A stretch of DNA of 29,461 nucleotides from an uncultured Nitrososphaera sp. Lineage in GTDB: Archaea > Thermoproteota > Nitrososphaeria > Nitrososphaerales > Nitrososphaeraceae. This document shows, piece by piece, positions 15,014 through 23,086 of this stretch. Position 1 is the first letter of the stretch, and every line of letters starts with the position of its first letter. The notes beneath the pieces are model-generated. The model had not been told where the DNA came from. It was given only the letters and a program-made list of their open reading frames with translations, and ran no database searches. A program made the translations under genes and the position numbers. The stretch spans positions 1-29,461 of the forward strand of contig NZ_CAMLDP010000014.1 in assembly GCF_946478925.1 (NCBI RefSeq), given 5' to 3'.

Positions 15014-15958
15014 TTGATTACAATCCTTGCGGGGGGTACGGGCTCTGTGAAATTGGTGAGGGGACTTGCTCGACTGGAAAAAAAGAAAGAAGGAAGCATG
15101 AACGTAGTGGCAAACGTTGGTGACAACATCTGGCTCCACGGGCTGTACGTCTGCCCGGACATCGACACCATAGTCTACGGGCTTGCCGGGATGCTTGACG
15201 AAGAGCGCGGCTGGGGAGTCAAGGGCGACACGTTTTCCTTCCTTTCTCAGATGAAAAGGTCCGGCGCGCCTGCTTGGTTCGGGCTTGGAGACAGGGACCT
15301 TGCAACGCACATCCTGCGCACAGAGATGATGAGGCAAGGCAAGAGCCTAACGCAGGTCACGGCCTATTTCGCAGAAAAATTTGGCGTGAGCACAACAGTT
15401 CTTCCTGCAACCGACAACGAAGTAGAGACAGTGATATTGACCGGCGCCGGCGAGATGCACCTGCAGGAATTCTGGGTGAAAAACGCCGGCAGGCCGGAGG
15501 TGCGGGGAGTACGCTACCGCGGGATTGGAAAAGCGCGGGCCACGAGGCAGGCACTTGCCGCCATAAACAACGCCGACAGGATAATAATCGCGCCCGGAAA
15601 CCCGGTATCAAGCATCGGGCCAACGCTTGCGCTCAAGGAAATCAGGGCGGCCCTTGCAAAGAGGCGTACAGACGTAGTCGCCGTGTCGCCGATAATAGGC
15701 AACGCCGCCGTGTCTGGGCCGGCGGTGAAATACATGGATGCCGTGGGCGTACGAGCTTCTGCTGCCGGCATCGCAGAATTCTACAGAAAAGTCGCCGGCT
15801 CTATCGTCATAGACAGCCGGGACCGAGAGGCGGCAAGCGAGATAAGAAGGAGTCTTGACATGGACGTGCACGAAACAAACATAACCATGCAAGGAAGAAA
15901 AGACGAAGTCAGGCTCGGCAGATACCTGCTGCTACAGTTGCGGAAGTCCATGAATTGA
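15014..15958 (+). CDS. cofD: CofD, 2-phospho-L-lactate transferase (coenzyme F420 biosynthesis), 314 aa
   Basis: CofD joins the lactyl-diphosphoguanosine intermediate to the deazaflavin Fo, giving F420-0. The protein opens directly with the family's nucleotide-binding LITILAGGTGSVKLVRGLA, followed by VVANVGDNIWLHGLYVCPDIDTI, split by turns, and later LGDRDLATHILRTEMM, IIAPGNPVSSIGPTLAL and VAVSPIIGNAAVSGPA, all CofD hallmarks. The length matches the family (~310 aa). Start TTG 15014 is fixed by the TATA box at 14981-14990. The stop overlaps the TTG of cofC by 4 nt (TTGA), so cofD-cofC is a translationally coupled operon. F420 serves redox enzymes in many archaea. Confidence 0.95.
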   Translation: MITILAGGTGSVKLVRGLARLEKKKEGSMNVVANVGDNIWLHGLYVCPDIDTIVYGLAGMLDEERGWGVKGDTFSFLSQMKRSGAPAWFGLGDRDLATHILRTEMMRQGKSLTQVTAYFAEKFGVSTTVLPATDNEVETVILTGAGEMHLQEFWVKNAGRPEVRGVRYRGIGKARATRQALAAINNADRIIIAPGNPVSSIGPTLALKEIRAALAKRRTDVVAVSPIIGNAAVSGPAVKYMDAVGVRASAAGIAEFYRKVAGSIVIDSRDREAASEIRRSLDMDVHETNITMQGRKDEVRLGRYLLLQLRKSMN

Positions 15959-16620
15959 CAACAAAAACAATTATCGCCATAATTCCTGTAAAGAAATTTG
16001 AAAACGCAAAGAGCCGGCTGTCTTCAGTCCTGAGCCTTGAAGACCGTGTACGGCTTTCGGCGCTCATGCTGCAGGACACGCTTGCGACCCTCGGCAGGTG
16101 CAGGTCGCTTGCAGAAATTGCAGTGGTGTCGTCAGACGGCCGGGCCGGCGAGATAGCCAGGAAGCACGGCGCGACCGTCCTTTCACAGGCGCAGGATGCC
16201 GGGGTCAATTCTGCAGTCGCGGTTGCTGACAAGTACGCGGCTGACAAGGGCGCAAGCGCGACTTTGGTCATCCCCCAGGACCTCCCGCTCCTTGGCGCTG
16301 GAGATATCGACGGCGTCTGCTCTGCCGCGGCAGGCCGCTGCATAGTAATCTGCCCGTCGCTGCGCTATGACGGCACGAACCTGCTCCTGCGAATGCCGCC
16401 CAACGTCATTTCCACTTCGTACGACAACGACAGCTACGACTCGCACGTCCGCTCGGCAGAGGCGCAGGGCGCTACCGTGTGCGTCATAGAGCAGGAGCAC
16501 TTGATGTTTGACATTGACACGCAGGAGGATGCAAGGCAGCTTGCGCAGATGGATCCTCGCGGGATCGTGGCCAAGAACGTGGCTTTATTTCTGAGGGAAA
16601 AATTATTGCCGTCACCGTGA
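15955..16620 (+). CDS. cofC: CofC, 2-phospho-L-lactate guanylyltransferase, 221 aa
   Basis: A nucleotidyltransferase of the GT-A/MobA-like fold that activates 2-phospho-lactate (or a related phospho-acid) with GTP for CofD. Visible: IIAIIPVKKFENAKSRLSSVL, the N-terminal PVK-x(4-5)-AKSRL signature; EIAVVSSDGRA; GVNSAVAVADKYA; TLVIPQDLPLLGAGDI, the metal-binding strand (PxDLPL); and NLLLRMPPNVI. The length is typical. TTG 15955 overlaps the cofD stop by 4 nt, so the two are coupled and made together. Its 3' end overlaps the convergent membrane-protein gene by 9 nt. Confidence 0.93.
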   Translation: MTTKTIIAIIPVKKFENAKSRLSSVLSLEDRVRLSALMLQDTLATLGRCRSLAEIAVVSSDGRAGEIARKHGATVLSQAQDAGVNSAVAVADKYAADKGASATLVIPQDLPLLGAGDIDGVCSAAAGRCIVICPSLRYDGTNLLLRMPPNVISTSYDNDSYDSHVRSAEAQGATVCVIEQEHLMFDIDTQEDARQLAQMDPRGIVAKNVALFLREKLLPSP

Positions 16621-16947
16621 TGATAGTATGCGCACAGCAGAGCCGTACGACGAAATGAACAGTTCCACCCTTGAGCCTATCTGGAGAGCCCGCGCGTCGC
16701 TCTCTGACACGGGGTACTTGACCACGGTTCCGTGCTTTATGTCAAAGACCCTGTCATCGTCCTCTATCAGGACGGAGATGGTGTTCGTTAGCGTCCGCTT
16801 TTGCCCAAGCCCAAGCACGCCGACGCCCTTTTCAACTATCTGGCCCTTCACAATCGAAAAGGTCTGCGCCGAGGCTGCCAGCGCGACTGCGCCAAGGACT
16901 ATGAGGCCGGCGCACAGCACCACGGTCAGGTCCTTCCAGTCAGGCAC
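16612..16947 (-). CDS. Small membrane protein with basic beta tail, ~111 aa
   Basis: The core is one transmembrane helix (TVVLCAGLIVLGAVALAASA), then a soluble domain of short strands: TFSIVKGQIVEKGVGVLGLG, NTISVLIEDDDRVFDI, VVKYPVSESDARALQIG, and VELFISSYGSAVRIL. The alternating strands resemble a small beta-barrel. The start is uncertain. A minus-strand TATA-like ttttaaataa (plus 16984-16993) suggests translation from GTG 16947, about 41 nt downstream. An ATG at 17043 is also in frame but would overlap the divergent gene's start and its promoter. The stop overlaps cofC. Family not recognised. Confidence 0.6.
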   Translation of the reverse strand: MPDWKDLTVVLCAGLIVLGAVALAASAQTFSIVKGQIVEKGVGVLGLGQKRTLTNTISVLIEDDDRVFDIKHGTVVKYPVSESDARALQIGSRVELFISSYGSAVRILSSR

Positions 16948-17037
16948 AAATGCGGGGATGCCTGCCCGGCTTATGTCTGTTCTTTTTAAATAATGGCTGA
17001 TGTTGGGATATAGACACGCAGAGGTAATGATATCATT

Positions 17038-17685
17038 ATGCATCCTGAGCTGCTGGTGAAGGCACTTGCTGCCATGTCGGAGGAAACGACGCTTGACCGG
17101 TTCTGCCAGGACGCCTGCATAGCAAGCAGGTCGGTGGCAAGGAGCCTTGCGGAGGCGCTACTTTCCCGGGGAATCGGCCGGGGCTCTGCAAGCGCCATGT
17201 CGTTTTCATCCGGTGACAGGCTTGCGGCGGCCACGCTTGCGCTAGAGGCCGGGTGCGATCCGGAGCGCGTGTCGCAACACTTGACTTGGAAGGACTTTGA
17301 GCAACTTGCCGCCGGCGTGCTTTCCTCGCTCGGCTACCAGACGAGGACCAACGTGCGCTTTACAAAGCCGCGCATGGAGCTGGACGTCGTGGGCACGAGC
17401 GCCGCGGGCCTTGCGCTTGCAGTCGACTGCAAGCACTGGAAGAGAAGCAACCTCTCGTCGATAGCACAGCATTGCGCCAGACAGGCAAAGAGGGCAGAAG
17501 AGCTGCTAAGACGCGAAGAGGGAATATCTATGGCAGTGCCGGTCGTCATGACGCTGCACGCAGAAAAAGTGCACTTTGTGGGCGACGGGATGCCGGTCGT
17601 CCCCGTGGCAAAATTTCGCTCGTTTGCGATGGATGTGTCCGGGTTTCTAGATAAAGTCCTCGTAGTCACGCGAGGATCTGCATAA
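17038..17685 (+). CDS. Mrr-like PD-(D/E)XK nuclease-fold protein with N-terminal winged-helix-like region, 215 aa
   Basis: Residues 1-80 are helical and resemble a winged-helix DNA-binding part (LDRFCQDACIASRSVARSL). Residues ~83-200 match the Mrr_cat type: LTWKDFEQLAAGVLSSLGY with Glu88, a strand RMELDVVG with Asp116, and ALAVDCKHWK giving Asp130-x-Lys132, i.e. an intact E...D...DxK active-site pattern. The family includes Mrr (methylated-DNA-dependent cleavage) and archaeal repair or resolvase-like nucleases; which it is cannot be told here. ATG 17038 follows a TATA-like gatata (17007-17012) by ~28 nt. No methyltransferase or restriction partner is adjacent. Its 3' end overlaps the convergent DUF2070 gene by 20 nt. 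Confidence 0.8.
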   Translation: MHPELLVKALAAMSEETTLDRFCQDACIASRSVARSLAEALLSRGIGRGSASAMSFSSGDRLAAATLALEAGCDPERVSQHLTWKDFEQLAAGVLSSLGYQTRTNVRFTKPRMELDVVGTSAAGLALAVDCKHWKRSNLSSIAQHCARQAKRAEELLRREEGISMAVPVVMTLHAEKVHFVGDGMPVVPVAKFRSFAMDVSGFLDKVLVVTRGSA

Positions 17686-19438
17686 CAATAAAGACTGCGA
17701 CCGTGGTCCCGACAAACACCTTTGTTATGTTCATCGCCCGATCCAGCGCACCGGAATAGTCCTGGAACTGCTTTTCGCCCATCACCTTGACCTCCGACCT
17801 GGCGGAAGAGACCTCGTATGCGCATGCACTCGCCCTTGCCTGCGCGACTTTGCATATCTCTGCATAGGCGCTTGCAATGGCGTCCTGGCTGCTAGAGCCG
17901 CCAAGCGCAAAATACCCCTCACTTGTCCTCTTGCCAGAAGTGGAATGCGTGTCAGATGAGCACACTTCGAGCATCGTCGCGCCCTGCACCCTTGCCACAA
18001 CTTTGTCCCGAAGAGCGTTGTCCATGTTGTTCGAGTCGGCCCAGCCGATGGCGTAAGTCCTTCCCTGCGTGACTATGGCAATAGCCGCAAGTCCCGATTG
18101 CCCGAGGTCGTGGGAGTTCTGAAGATCATGCCTTACGTCTTCGAGTCTCGCAAAGCCTGCCGAAAATTCGGCCTGCGCTCCGCTGCCTGCCTCGTCGAGG
18201 CACTTTTTCGCCGCCGCTACCAAGTCGGAGACATCCTGTTCGCCCAGCTGGGCTCCCATCGCATTGTGGCAGTCTACGAGCAGGAGGTGGTCCATGCCAA
18301 GGGTCGCGGCATACGATTCAAGCTCTTTTCTCACGTCCTGCGGCACGTCTTCCATGCCCTTTGGCGCAAGTGATAGCATGAGAAGCGCGCTCTTGCCAAA
18401 CACTATGGCTGTGGCAGTCGCGTTTCCCTGATGGTGCTGTACCGGAAGCGAGCACGTCTTGCCGCTACCCTCGACCGACGCTCCAGACAGGCCGGCGATG
18501 TACCTGTCTACCTCGGCCTTTGAGGGGATGTTAAGCGAGTGGTCCGACACGCTGTGCATAACAAGCGCGCTTTTGGCGAACCTTTCGTAAAGCACGTACG
18601 GCAGGTTGCTCCCGCCCACGCTGCCAAACGGACCCGGGTGGACGTCGGGGAGGATTATCGCCGACGGCTGCTGTTGCCTGCTGGGCCCCTGCGGCAGAAA
18701 CCTGATTATTTTCGTGGACACGGACTCGTCGTGCGCTCTTGATTCAAGGTATTCTTCAAGGCCTCCTGCTTTGTTCTCGGTCCACGCAGAAAGGAACGCC
18801 TGCAGGACCCGGAACGTGCTTGGGATCTCGGGTCTTCCTGCCCTGTCGACTAGGGTTGCCCAAGAGATGGCAAGGGCCACGAAAAGGGCGCCAAATCCGA
18901 GGCCGACTGGCTCGGTAATGATGATGTTGTACGACTGCGCCGGCACGAAAGCGAAAAAGAATATGAGCGGCTGCACGAGGCATATCGCGATAGCCCTTCC
19001 CATGCCTGCCCCAAACACCGACACAAAGATGCTGATGCGCAGGCCGGCGGCAAGGAGCATCCCCGCCACGATGTAGTCTGTAGTCCCCGGCTTGGCAAAG
19101 AGCGCGCTTGCGAGGATGCCCACGATGACCGTGATTGCCCACAAAAGGTTTGCAAACGACGTGACGTGCACCACCTTGGACATCTTGTTGACAGGCGTGC
19201 CCCTCAGCATCGCAAAGTCGAGGTACGTGAGGCCGAAAAGCGCCGCAAGCCCGAGCGGCAAATGTATTGCAAGGGTTGTAGTATCAGTCTGGAGGTGGAA
19301 AACGTGCGATACCACAATGACTACCGCGGCGCAGGCAAGCATCATTGCGTACGACGCCCGGAGCGTGCCGGGAGTCATCCTTGTAAAAGACCATCGTCTA
19401 TGGATGTTAGAAACGTCGTCCTGCTTTGCCGCAAGCAT
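17666..19438 (-). CDS. DUF2070 family membrane protein, 590 aa
   Basis: The first ~200 residues hold about six to seven hydrophobic helices (for example MMLACAAVVIVVSHVF, LIFFFAFVPAQSYNIIITEP). A large soluble part follows with the family motif around AIILPDVHPGPFGSVGGSNLP, plus HHQGNATATAIVFGKSALL and LLLVDCHNAMG, and a C-terminal transmembrane helix (VFVGTTVAVFIVMQIL). This is the archaeal DUF2070 layout; the His/Asp-rich motifs look like a metallo-hydrolase site, but function is not established. ATG 19438 lies 6 nt after the stop of the Sec61-beta gene on the same strand, so secG and this gene form an operon under the promoter at ~19645. That link hints at a role at the membrane/export machinery (inference). 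Confidence 0.85.
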   Translation of the reverse strand: MLAAKQDDVSNIHRRWSFTRMTPGTLRASYAMMLACAAVVIVVSHVFHLQTDTTTLAIHLPLGLAALFGLTYLDFAMLRGTPVNKMSKVVHVTSFANLLWAITVIVGILASALFAKPGTTDYIVAGMLLAAGLRISIFVSVFGAGMGRAIAICLVQPLIFFFAFVPAQSYNIIITEPVGLGFGALFVALAISWATLVDRAGRPEIPSTFRVLQAFLSAWTENKAGGLEEYLESRAHDESVSTKIIRFLPQGPSRQQQPSAIILPDVHPGPFGSVGGSNLPYVLYERFAKSALVMHSVSDHSLNIPSKAEVDRYIAGLSGASVEGSGKTCSLPVQHHQGNATATAIVFGKSALLMLSLAPKGMEDVPQDVRKELESYAATLGMDHLLLVDCHNAMGAQLGEQDVSDLVAAAKKCLDEAGSGAQAEFSAGFARLEDVRHDLQNSHDLGQSGLAAIAIVTQGRTYAIGWADSNNMDNALRDKVVARVQGATMLEVCSSDTHSTSGKRTSEGYFALGGSSSQDAIASAYAEICKVAQARASACAYEVSSARSEVKVMGEKQFQDYSGALDRAMNITKVFVGTTVAVFIVMQILA

Positions 19439-19444
19439 CGGTGC

Positions 19445-19615
19445 TCATCCGATCGGGAAAATTATCCTGACGATGACCGAGACGCCAATCATTGCGCCAG
19501 CGATAGCCATGACTATCTCGGGCTTGACCTTTATCCCCTTTGTTTCGTCTTCAAAGAACCTGAGAAGGCCAGCGCTTGAAGCCGGCAGCGGGGCGTTCTT
19601 CTTCTTGCTGCTCAT
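19445..19615 (-). CDS. secG: Preprotein translocase subunit SecG/Sec61-beta, 56 aa
   Basis: A short ORF encoding MSSKKKNAPLPASSAGLLRFF, EDETKGIKVKPEIVMAIAGA and MIGVSVIVRIIFPIG. This is the archaeal Sec61-beta pattern: a basic cytosolic head, the conserved AGLLRFF-(E/D)-E-x-x-KG segment, then one C-terminal transmembrane helix. It is a small accessory subunit of the SecYE protein-conducting channel. The minus-strand TATA box ttttaaatac (plus 19641-19650) lies ~30 nt upstream of ATG 19615, indicating a leaderless start. It is followed after 6 nt by the DUF2070 gene. Confidence 0.92.
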   Translation of the reverse strand: MSSKKKNAPLPASSAGLLRFFEDETKGIKVKPEIVMAIAGAMIGVSVIVRIIFPIG

Positions 19616-19659
19616 TTACGGTTCTAGTCACACTCTCTTCTTTTAAATACATTCCGATG

Positions 19660-20046
19660 CTACTTTGCAGAAAGCGCCCTCATCCTTTCCAGTATGCGCA
19701 GGTACGCCTCCAAGAGCTCGGCCTTTTGCCTCTGGGTGGCAGTGTCCTTTTCATCCTTGAGGCCGGAAGCAAGCTCGGCTATCTTGGCCTCGATTATTGC
19801 CGCAGAGGCGCCCAGGCTTCCAACGATTATCTGTGCGGGCGGGGCCTGTCCTTCTTTTTTCTGCTCTTCTTTGGGCGCGCTTTGGTACCCGCAGTTGATG
19901 CAGCTTGTCTTGTCTGCAAGCTTTACCTGCACGCCTCCGCACTCTGGGCAGGGCTCGCTCACAAGCGTGCCTCCCTTGAGGAGGGCAGACGCGGCGCTCT
20001 TTATCCTCGTACCGCCTGTATCAACAGCGGGAGCAGAAGAAGACAT
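19660..20046 (-). CDS. UPF0148 / Sjogren autoantigen p27-type zinc-ribbon protein, 128 aa
   Basis: After a Ser/Ala start, residues 15-60 contain RIKSAASALLKGGTLVSEPC, the family's GA-x-LLxGxxMLxxxCPxC-like segment, with a zinc ribbon Cys33-x2-Cys36 ... Cys49-x2-Cys52 (PCPECGGV, SCINCGY). The rest is a Lys/Glu-rich linker and a helical C-terminus (KAELLEAYLRILERMRALS). Eukaryotic relatives (SSSCA1/ZNRD2) are poorly understood; archaeal members are conserved and may act in transcription or cell-division-associated roles (not shown here). ATG 20046 is preferred over earlier in-frame starts because a minus-strand TATA-like element (aaatatc, plus 20072-20078) is ~29 nt upstream. Confidence 0.85.
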   Translation of the reverse strand: MSSSAPAVDTGGTRIKSAASALLKGGTLVSEPCPECGGVQVKLADKTSCINCGYQSAPKEEQKKEGQAPPAQIIVGSLGASAAIIEAKIAELASGLKDEKDTATQRQKAELLEAYLRILERMRALSAK

Positions 20047-20123
20047 AAAGACAGATGGGGTGCACCTGCACAAATATCTATCTTGAGCGAACGTCACTCT
20101 CTCTGGCGAAAAAGCCAAGGCCG

Positions 20124-20133
20124 TTTAAATATT
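20124..20133 (+). promoter_or_regulatory. TATA box of putative ncRNA
   Basis: tttaaatatt is centred ~26 nt upstream of the predicted RNA 5' end at ~20154; no protein-coding start follows at leaderless distance. Confidence 0.5.
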
Positions 20134-20153
20134 AGGCCAGCCTAATGACTGAT

Positions 20154-20275
20154 ACTCGGTGCAGCTGGAGCGCTGGGTCTATTGGCATCATCAGTCACTA
20201 ACCATTAACCACCAGCACGGCCCTAGGCGGCAGCGGGAAAAATGATCCTCCCCTGCACCTTTGGTCCTTTTTTCG
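20154..20275 (+). ncRNA. Putative structured non-coding RNA, ~115-120 nt
   Basis: The interval between the UPF0148 and aIF1 genes contains no ORF but looks like an independent RNA gene. A TATA box at 20124-20133 is followed by a segment closed by a perfect 7-bp stem: GGTGCAG (20158-20164) with CTGCACC (20253-20259). Inside, GCTGG (20164-20168) can pair with CCAGC (20212-20216), GCC-CTA-GGC (20220-20228) forms a small hairpin, and GGGA can pair with TCCC (from 20235 and ending ~20252). A T6 run at 20268-20273 follows the closing stem, as a terminator should. The aIF1 gene has its own TATA box at 20301, so this is not its leader. It does not match tRNA, 5S, SRP or RNase P RNA by eye. Identity unknown. 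Confidence 0.5.
20268..20273 (+). terminator. T-run after putative ncRNA
   Basis: Six T follow the closing stem of the putative RNA by 8 nt. Confidence 0.4.
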
Positions 20276-20334
20276 TTCCCTCTCTCACGCATGACAAGGC
20301 TTAATAATAGGCATCGTGAAAATCGTGTTACTCG

Positions 20335-20643
20335 ATGGCGGTTATCTGCAAAAAATGCGGCCTCCCTGATGACCTTTGCGCGTGCGGGGAGCTCGACAAG
20401 GAAGATGCACGAATTGTCATCCGCCTAGAGACGCGGCGCTGGTCCAAGACTACAACTCTAATAGAGGGCATCAACCCCAAGCTCTCAGACATGCAGAAAA
20501 TAGTCAAGGACCTGAAAAGCAGTTTTGCCTGCGGGGGGACTGCCAAGGACGGCTTTATCATGCTTCAGGGCGACCACCGGGACGACGTCAAGGGCTATTT
20601 GGTAAAGAAAGGCTTTAGTGAAGCTGCGATAGAAGTCCAGTAG
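20335..20643 (+). CDS. Translation initiation factor aIF1 (SUI1 family), 102 aa
   Basis: aIF1 binds the small ribosomal subunit and enforces start-codon fidelity. Residues 1-20 form the archaeal zinc-binding extension with Cys5, Cys8, Cys15 and Cys17 (CKKCGLPDDLCAC). The SUI1 core follows: RLETRRWSKTTTLIEGINP, LSDMQKIVKDLKSSFACGGT, and GFIMLQGDHRDDVKGYLVKK, with the hallmark SFACGGTxKDGxIxLQGDH. The length is full. ATG 20335 lies ~30 nt after a TATA-like ttaataatag (20301-20310), consistent with a leaderless mRNA, the type on which aIF1 itself acts in archaea. Single gene. Confidence 0.95.
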   Translation: MAVICKKCGLPDDLCACGELDKEDARIVIRLETRRWSKTTTLIEGINPKLSDMQKIVKDLKSSFACGGTAKDGFIMLQGDHRDDVKGYLVKKGFSEAAIEVQ

Positions 20644-20742
20644 TAATAGTGGAAAGAGAGATAAGTTATTTTACTTGCTTCTATAACTAGCGTCAACAGA
20701 ATTGCTGCGAGACGGTTTGTCTATTCCCTTGCGGCGCTTGCC

Positions 20743-22611
20743 GTGGCAATCGCGATAACCCTCTTTGCGTGGTATACCGTGACAGTCTTTGTCAACGGCC
20801 TAGAACAGGCCCACTTTGATGATGAAGTGCTTGCGACCGTCTTTTCAATAAACAACCGGATGCAGGAGTACGAGCAGGTGCTCTTTGGCGCAAAGGGCCT
20901 CTTTGCTTCGTCGCAGCAGGTGGAGAGGGCGGAATGGAAGGCTTTTGTGGACAACCAGCTGATCCATCAGAGGTTCCCCGGGATGCAAGGAATCGGCTTT
21001 AGCGAGCGCGTTCCTGCAGACAAGCTCGCATCGCATATCGCAAGCGTGCGCAGCGAAGAAGGGCTTGCAAATTACACCGTGTGGCCGGAAAGCCAAAAAC
21101 AAGAGTATTATCCTGTCGTGCTAGCCGAACCGGTTGACGCAAGAAACCGGTCGGCGCTCGGCTTTGACGAGTCATCCGAGCAGGTGAGAAACACCGCGAT
21201 ATCCCGGGCCATAGACAGCGGCCAGACAACCATAACCGGCAAGATAACGCTTATCACGGTAACCGAAAACAACACGCAGAGCGGGTTTCTGATGATGGTC
21301 CCCGTGTACGAAAACGGCCTGCCGGCAGACACGCCTGACGAGCGCCGCGAAAACATCAAGGGCTTGGTCTTTTCGCCATTCCGCATTAACGACCTGATGG
21401 CCGGCATAACCGGCCGAACAGTCCGCGACGTCACGTTTTCCATACACGACGGCGGCTCGCCTGAGAGCCAGAACCTGATGTTCGACCTTGCCGCGGTCGC
21501 CGGTACCAAGGAAGCCGACATCGACAGGTCACTTGAAAAAACAGTAATAATGGAGATAGGAAGCAGGCAGTGGATACTAGAGTTTACCGCGCTCGACTCC
21601 ATACACTCCGGGTTCAACCCCTTCATGCCGTACATAGTGCTCGCCGTCGGTTTGGCGCTCAGCGGCGTGCTGTTTTACGTGATGTACTCGACCAGCAGGC
21701 TGCGCGTAGAGACCGCAGAACTTGCCTGGGCTGCAGAAGAGATAGCAAGAGGCAACCTCGATGTCCGGCTTGACTCCAAGCTCCTTGCTTCGCAGGACAG
21801 AGTGGGAAGCCTTGCGCGCATATTTGACGAGATGCGCAAAAGCGTCAAGGCCGGCACCGACGACCTGAAGAAGATGAACGAGGATCTCGTGCGTATCGAC
21901 AAGATGAAGGAGGAATTCTCGTCGATGGTGAGCCATGAGCTAAAGTCGCCGCTCACTCCGATAAAGTTCGGCGCTGACGCGCTCTTGGACCCTGAAAGCT
22001 CCGGCAACCTGACGGAGGACCAGAAGGGGCACGCCAGGATGGTCGTGCGCAACGCGACCAAGATGGAGAACCTGATAAATGACCTAATGGACTCGTACAA
22101 GCTCGAAATAGACAAGCTGACGTTTGTCATGACCGAAAACGACATCGGGCAGATGGTATCACAATGCGTCGCGGACCTTGCGCCCTACGCCAAGGACAAG
22201 GCGATAAGGCTGGAGGCCGATGTAAAGGCGTCCGGCACGATAACGTGCGACAGAAAGAGAATCGACCAGGTCCTGGCAAACCTCGTGAAAAACTCTGTAG
22301 ATTTCGTGCCGGAAAGCGGGGGCATGATAAAAGTCAAGGTAGAAGACGGTGGCGGCAGAAACGATGTCGCGGTGTTTTCCGTGGAAGACAACGGCGTGGG
22401 CATCCCTGCCGACAAGGTGGACAGGCTGTTTGAAAAGTTCTACCAGATAGACACTACTGCAAAAAGAAAGTTCGGCGGAAGCGGCCTTGGCCTGCCGATT
22501 TCAAAGGGCATAGTGGAGGCGCACGGGGGCAAGATATGGGCCGACCAGGAGTACACAGGCGGAGCGGCCATCCGGTTCACGTTGCCCAGAGCAAGCCTAC
22601 AGAGGCCCTGA
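20743..22611 (+). CDS. Membrane histidine kinase: CHASE sensor, HAMP, HisKA, HATPase; ~622 aa
   Basis: An N-terminal membrane helix is followed by an extracytoplasmic CHASE-type domain, with FSINNRMQEYEQVLFGAKGLF, FPGMQGIGFSERVP and GFLMMVPVYENG typical of the family. A second helix (MPYIVLAVGLALSGVLFYVM) and a HAMP-like linker (ETAELAWAAEEIARGNLDVRL) come next. HisKA has SSMVSHELKSPLTPIKF with phospho-His398; HATPase_c has the N-box LVKNSVDFVP, VEDNGVGIP and GGSGLGLPISKGIVEAHGG. It should autophosphorylate on sensing a small ligand; no response regulator is adjacent. The start is uncertain. GTG 20743 cuts into the first helix, whereas the frame is open to 20665 and encodes a better helix with basic residues (RIAARRFVYSLAALAV), and a TATA-like agttatttta lies at 20664-20673; only non-canonical starts (such as ATT 20701) exist there. 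Confidence 0.9.
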   Translation: MAIAITLFAWYTVTVFVNGLEQAHFDDEVLATVFSINNRMQEYEQVLFGAKGLFASSQQVERAEWKAFVDNQLIHQRFPGMQGIGFSERVPADKLASHIASVRSEEGLANYTVWPESQKQEYYPVVLAEPVDARNRSALGFDESSEQVRNTAISRAIDSGQTTITGKITLITVTENNTQSGFLMMVPVYENGLPADTPDERRENIKGLVFSPFRINDLMAGITGRTVRDVTFSIHDGGSPESQNLMFDLAAVAGTKEADIDRSLEKTVIMEIGSRQWILEFTALDSIHSGFNPFMPYIVLAVGLALSGVLFYVMYSTSRLRVETAELAWAAEEIARGNLDVRLDSKLLASQDRVGSLARIFDEMRKSVKAGTDDLKKMNEDLVRIDKMKEEFSSMVSHELKSPLTPIKFGADALLDPESSGNLTEDQKGHARMVVRNATKMENLINDLMDSYKLEIDKLTFVMTENDIGQMVSQCVADLAPYAKDKAIRLEADVKASGTITCDRKRIDQVLANLVKNSVDFVPESGGMIKVKVEDGGGRNDVAVFSVEDNGVGIPADKVDRLFEKFYQIDTTAKRKFGGSGLGLPISKGIVEAHGGKIWADQEYTGGAAIRFTLPRASLQRP

Positions 22612-22651
22612 CAACAAGGCATTTAAGCCGGCCGGACGAGTCTTTTCGCCA

Positions 22652-23086
22652 GTGCACAAGAACAACGTCAGACGACGAGGCAAGCTTGAAGGCAACCTTG
22701 CAGAGACCGTGCGCATAGCGTCGATAGTGCAAAAGGGCGTGGAAAGCGGCCGGTCCAGCTACGTCGAGATGAGGGCGCTTGCCCGGCTGACAAGCCAGAA
22801 CGTCCGGACAAAGGTGCACAAGATCCAGGCCGGCCTGAAAAAGGACGACAGCCTGAACATCCTGCTAAAGGGCGTTGCGACGGACATGTCGGAGGGCTAT
22901 CCGGACGTGCTGACGCCAAACGGTATAGTCAGAGACGACAAGCTCGACACTCTTCTGTCGCTTGATTCTGACATTGTCATGTGCCTTGAAATAATCGCAA
23001 CTAAAGACCGGCAAAAGGAAGCAGAAGACGTCCTGAAAGGGCTCGTGGAAGAAAGGAAAAAGTTTGTGGCCGCCCTCAGAGCTTGA
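22652..23086 (+). CDS. Helical hypothetical protein, 144 aa
   Basis: A charged all-helical protein. It begins HKNNVRRRGKLEGNLAETV, continues with helices such as SIVQKGVESGRSSYVEMRAL and ARLTSQNVRTKVHKIQAGLK, then a central region with VATDMSEGYPDVLTPNG, and ends EDVLKGLVEERKKFVAALRA. There is one Cys and no membrane segment. GTG 22652 follows a TATA-like catttaag (22620-22627) by ~28 nt, so it is transcribed separately from the kinase despite the 40-nt gap. The 3' end overlaps the convergent tfb gene by 11 nt. Family not recognised; the basic N-terminus could bind nucleic acid (guess). Confidence 0.7.
   Translation: MHKNNVRRRGKLEGNLAETVRIASIVQKGVESGRSSYVEMRALARLTSQNVRTKVHKIQAGLKKDDSLNILLKGVATDMSEGYPDVLTPNGIVRDDKLDTLLSLDSDIVMCLEIIATKDRQKEAEDVLKGLVEERKKFVAALRA

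Noticed and set aside
15274..15858. Plus-strand 194-residue ORF in cofD
   Set aside because: Arg-rich out-of-frame shadow; cofD motifs are in another frame.
20140..20200. Box C/D guide RNA around ctgatgatg/ctga-like sites
   Set aside because: No proper C/D pairing with the required spacing; the stem-closed RNA model explains the region better.
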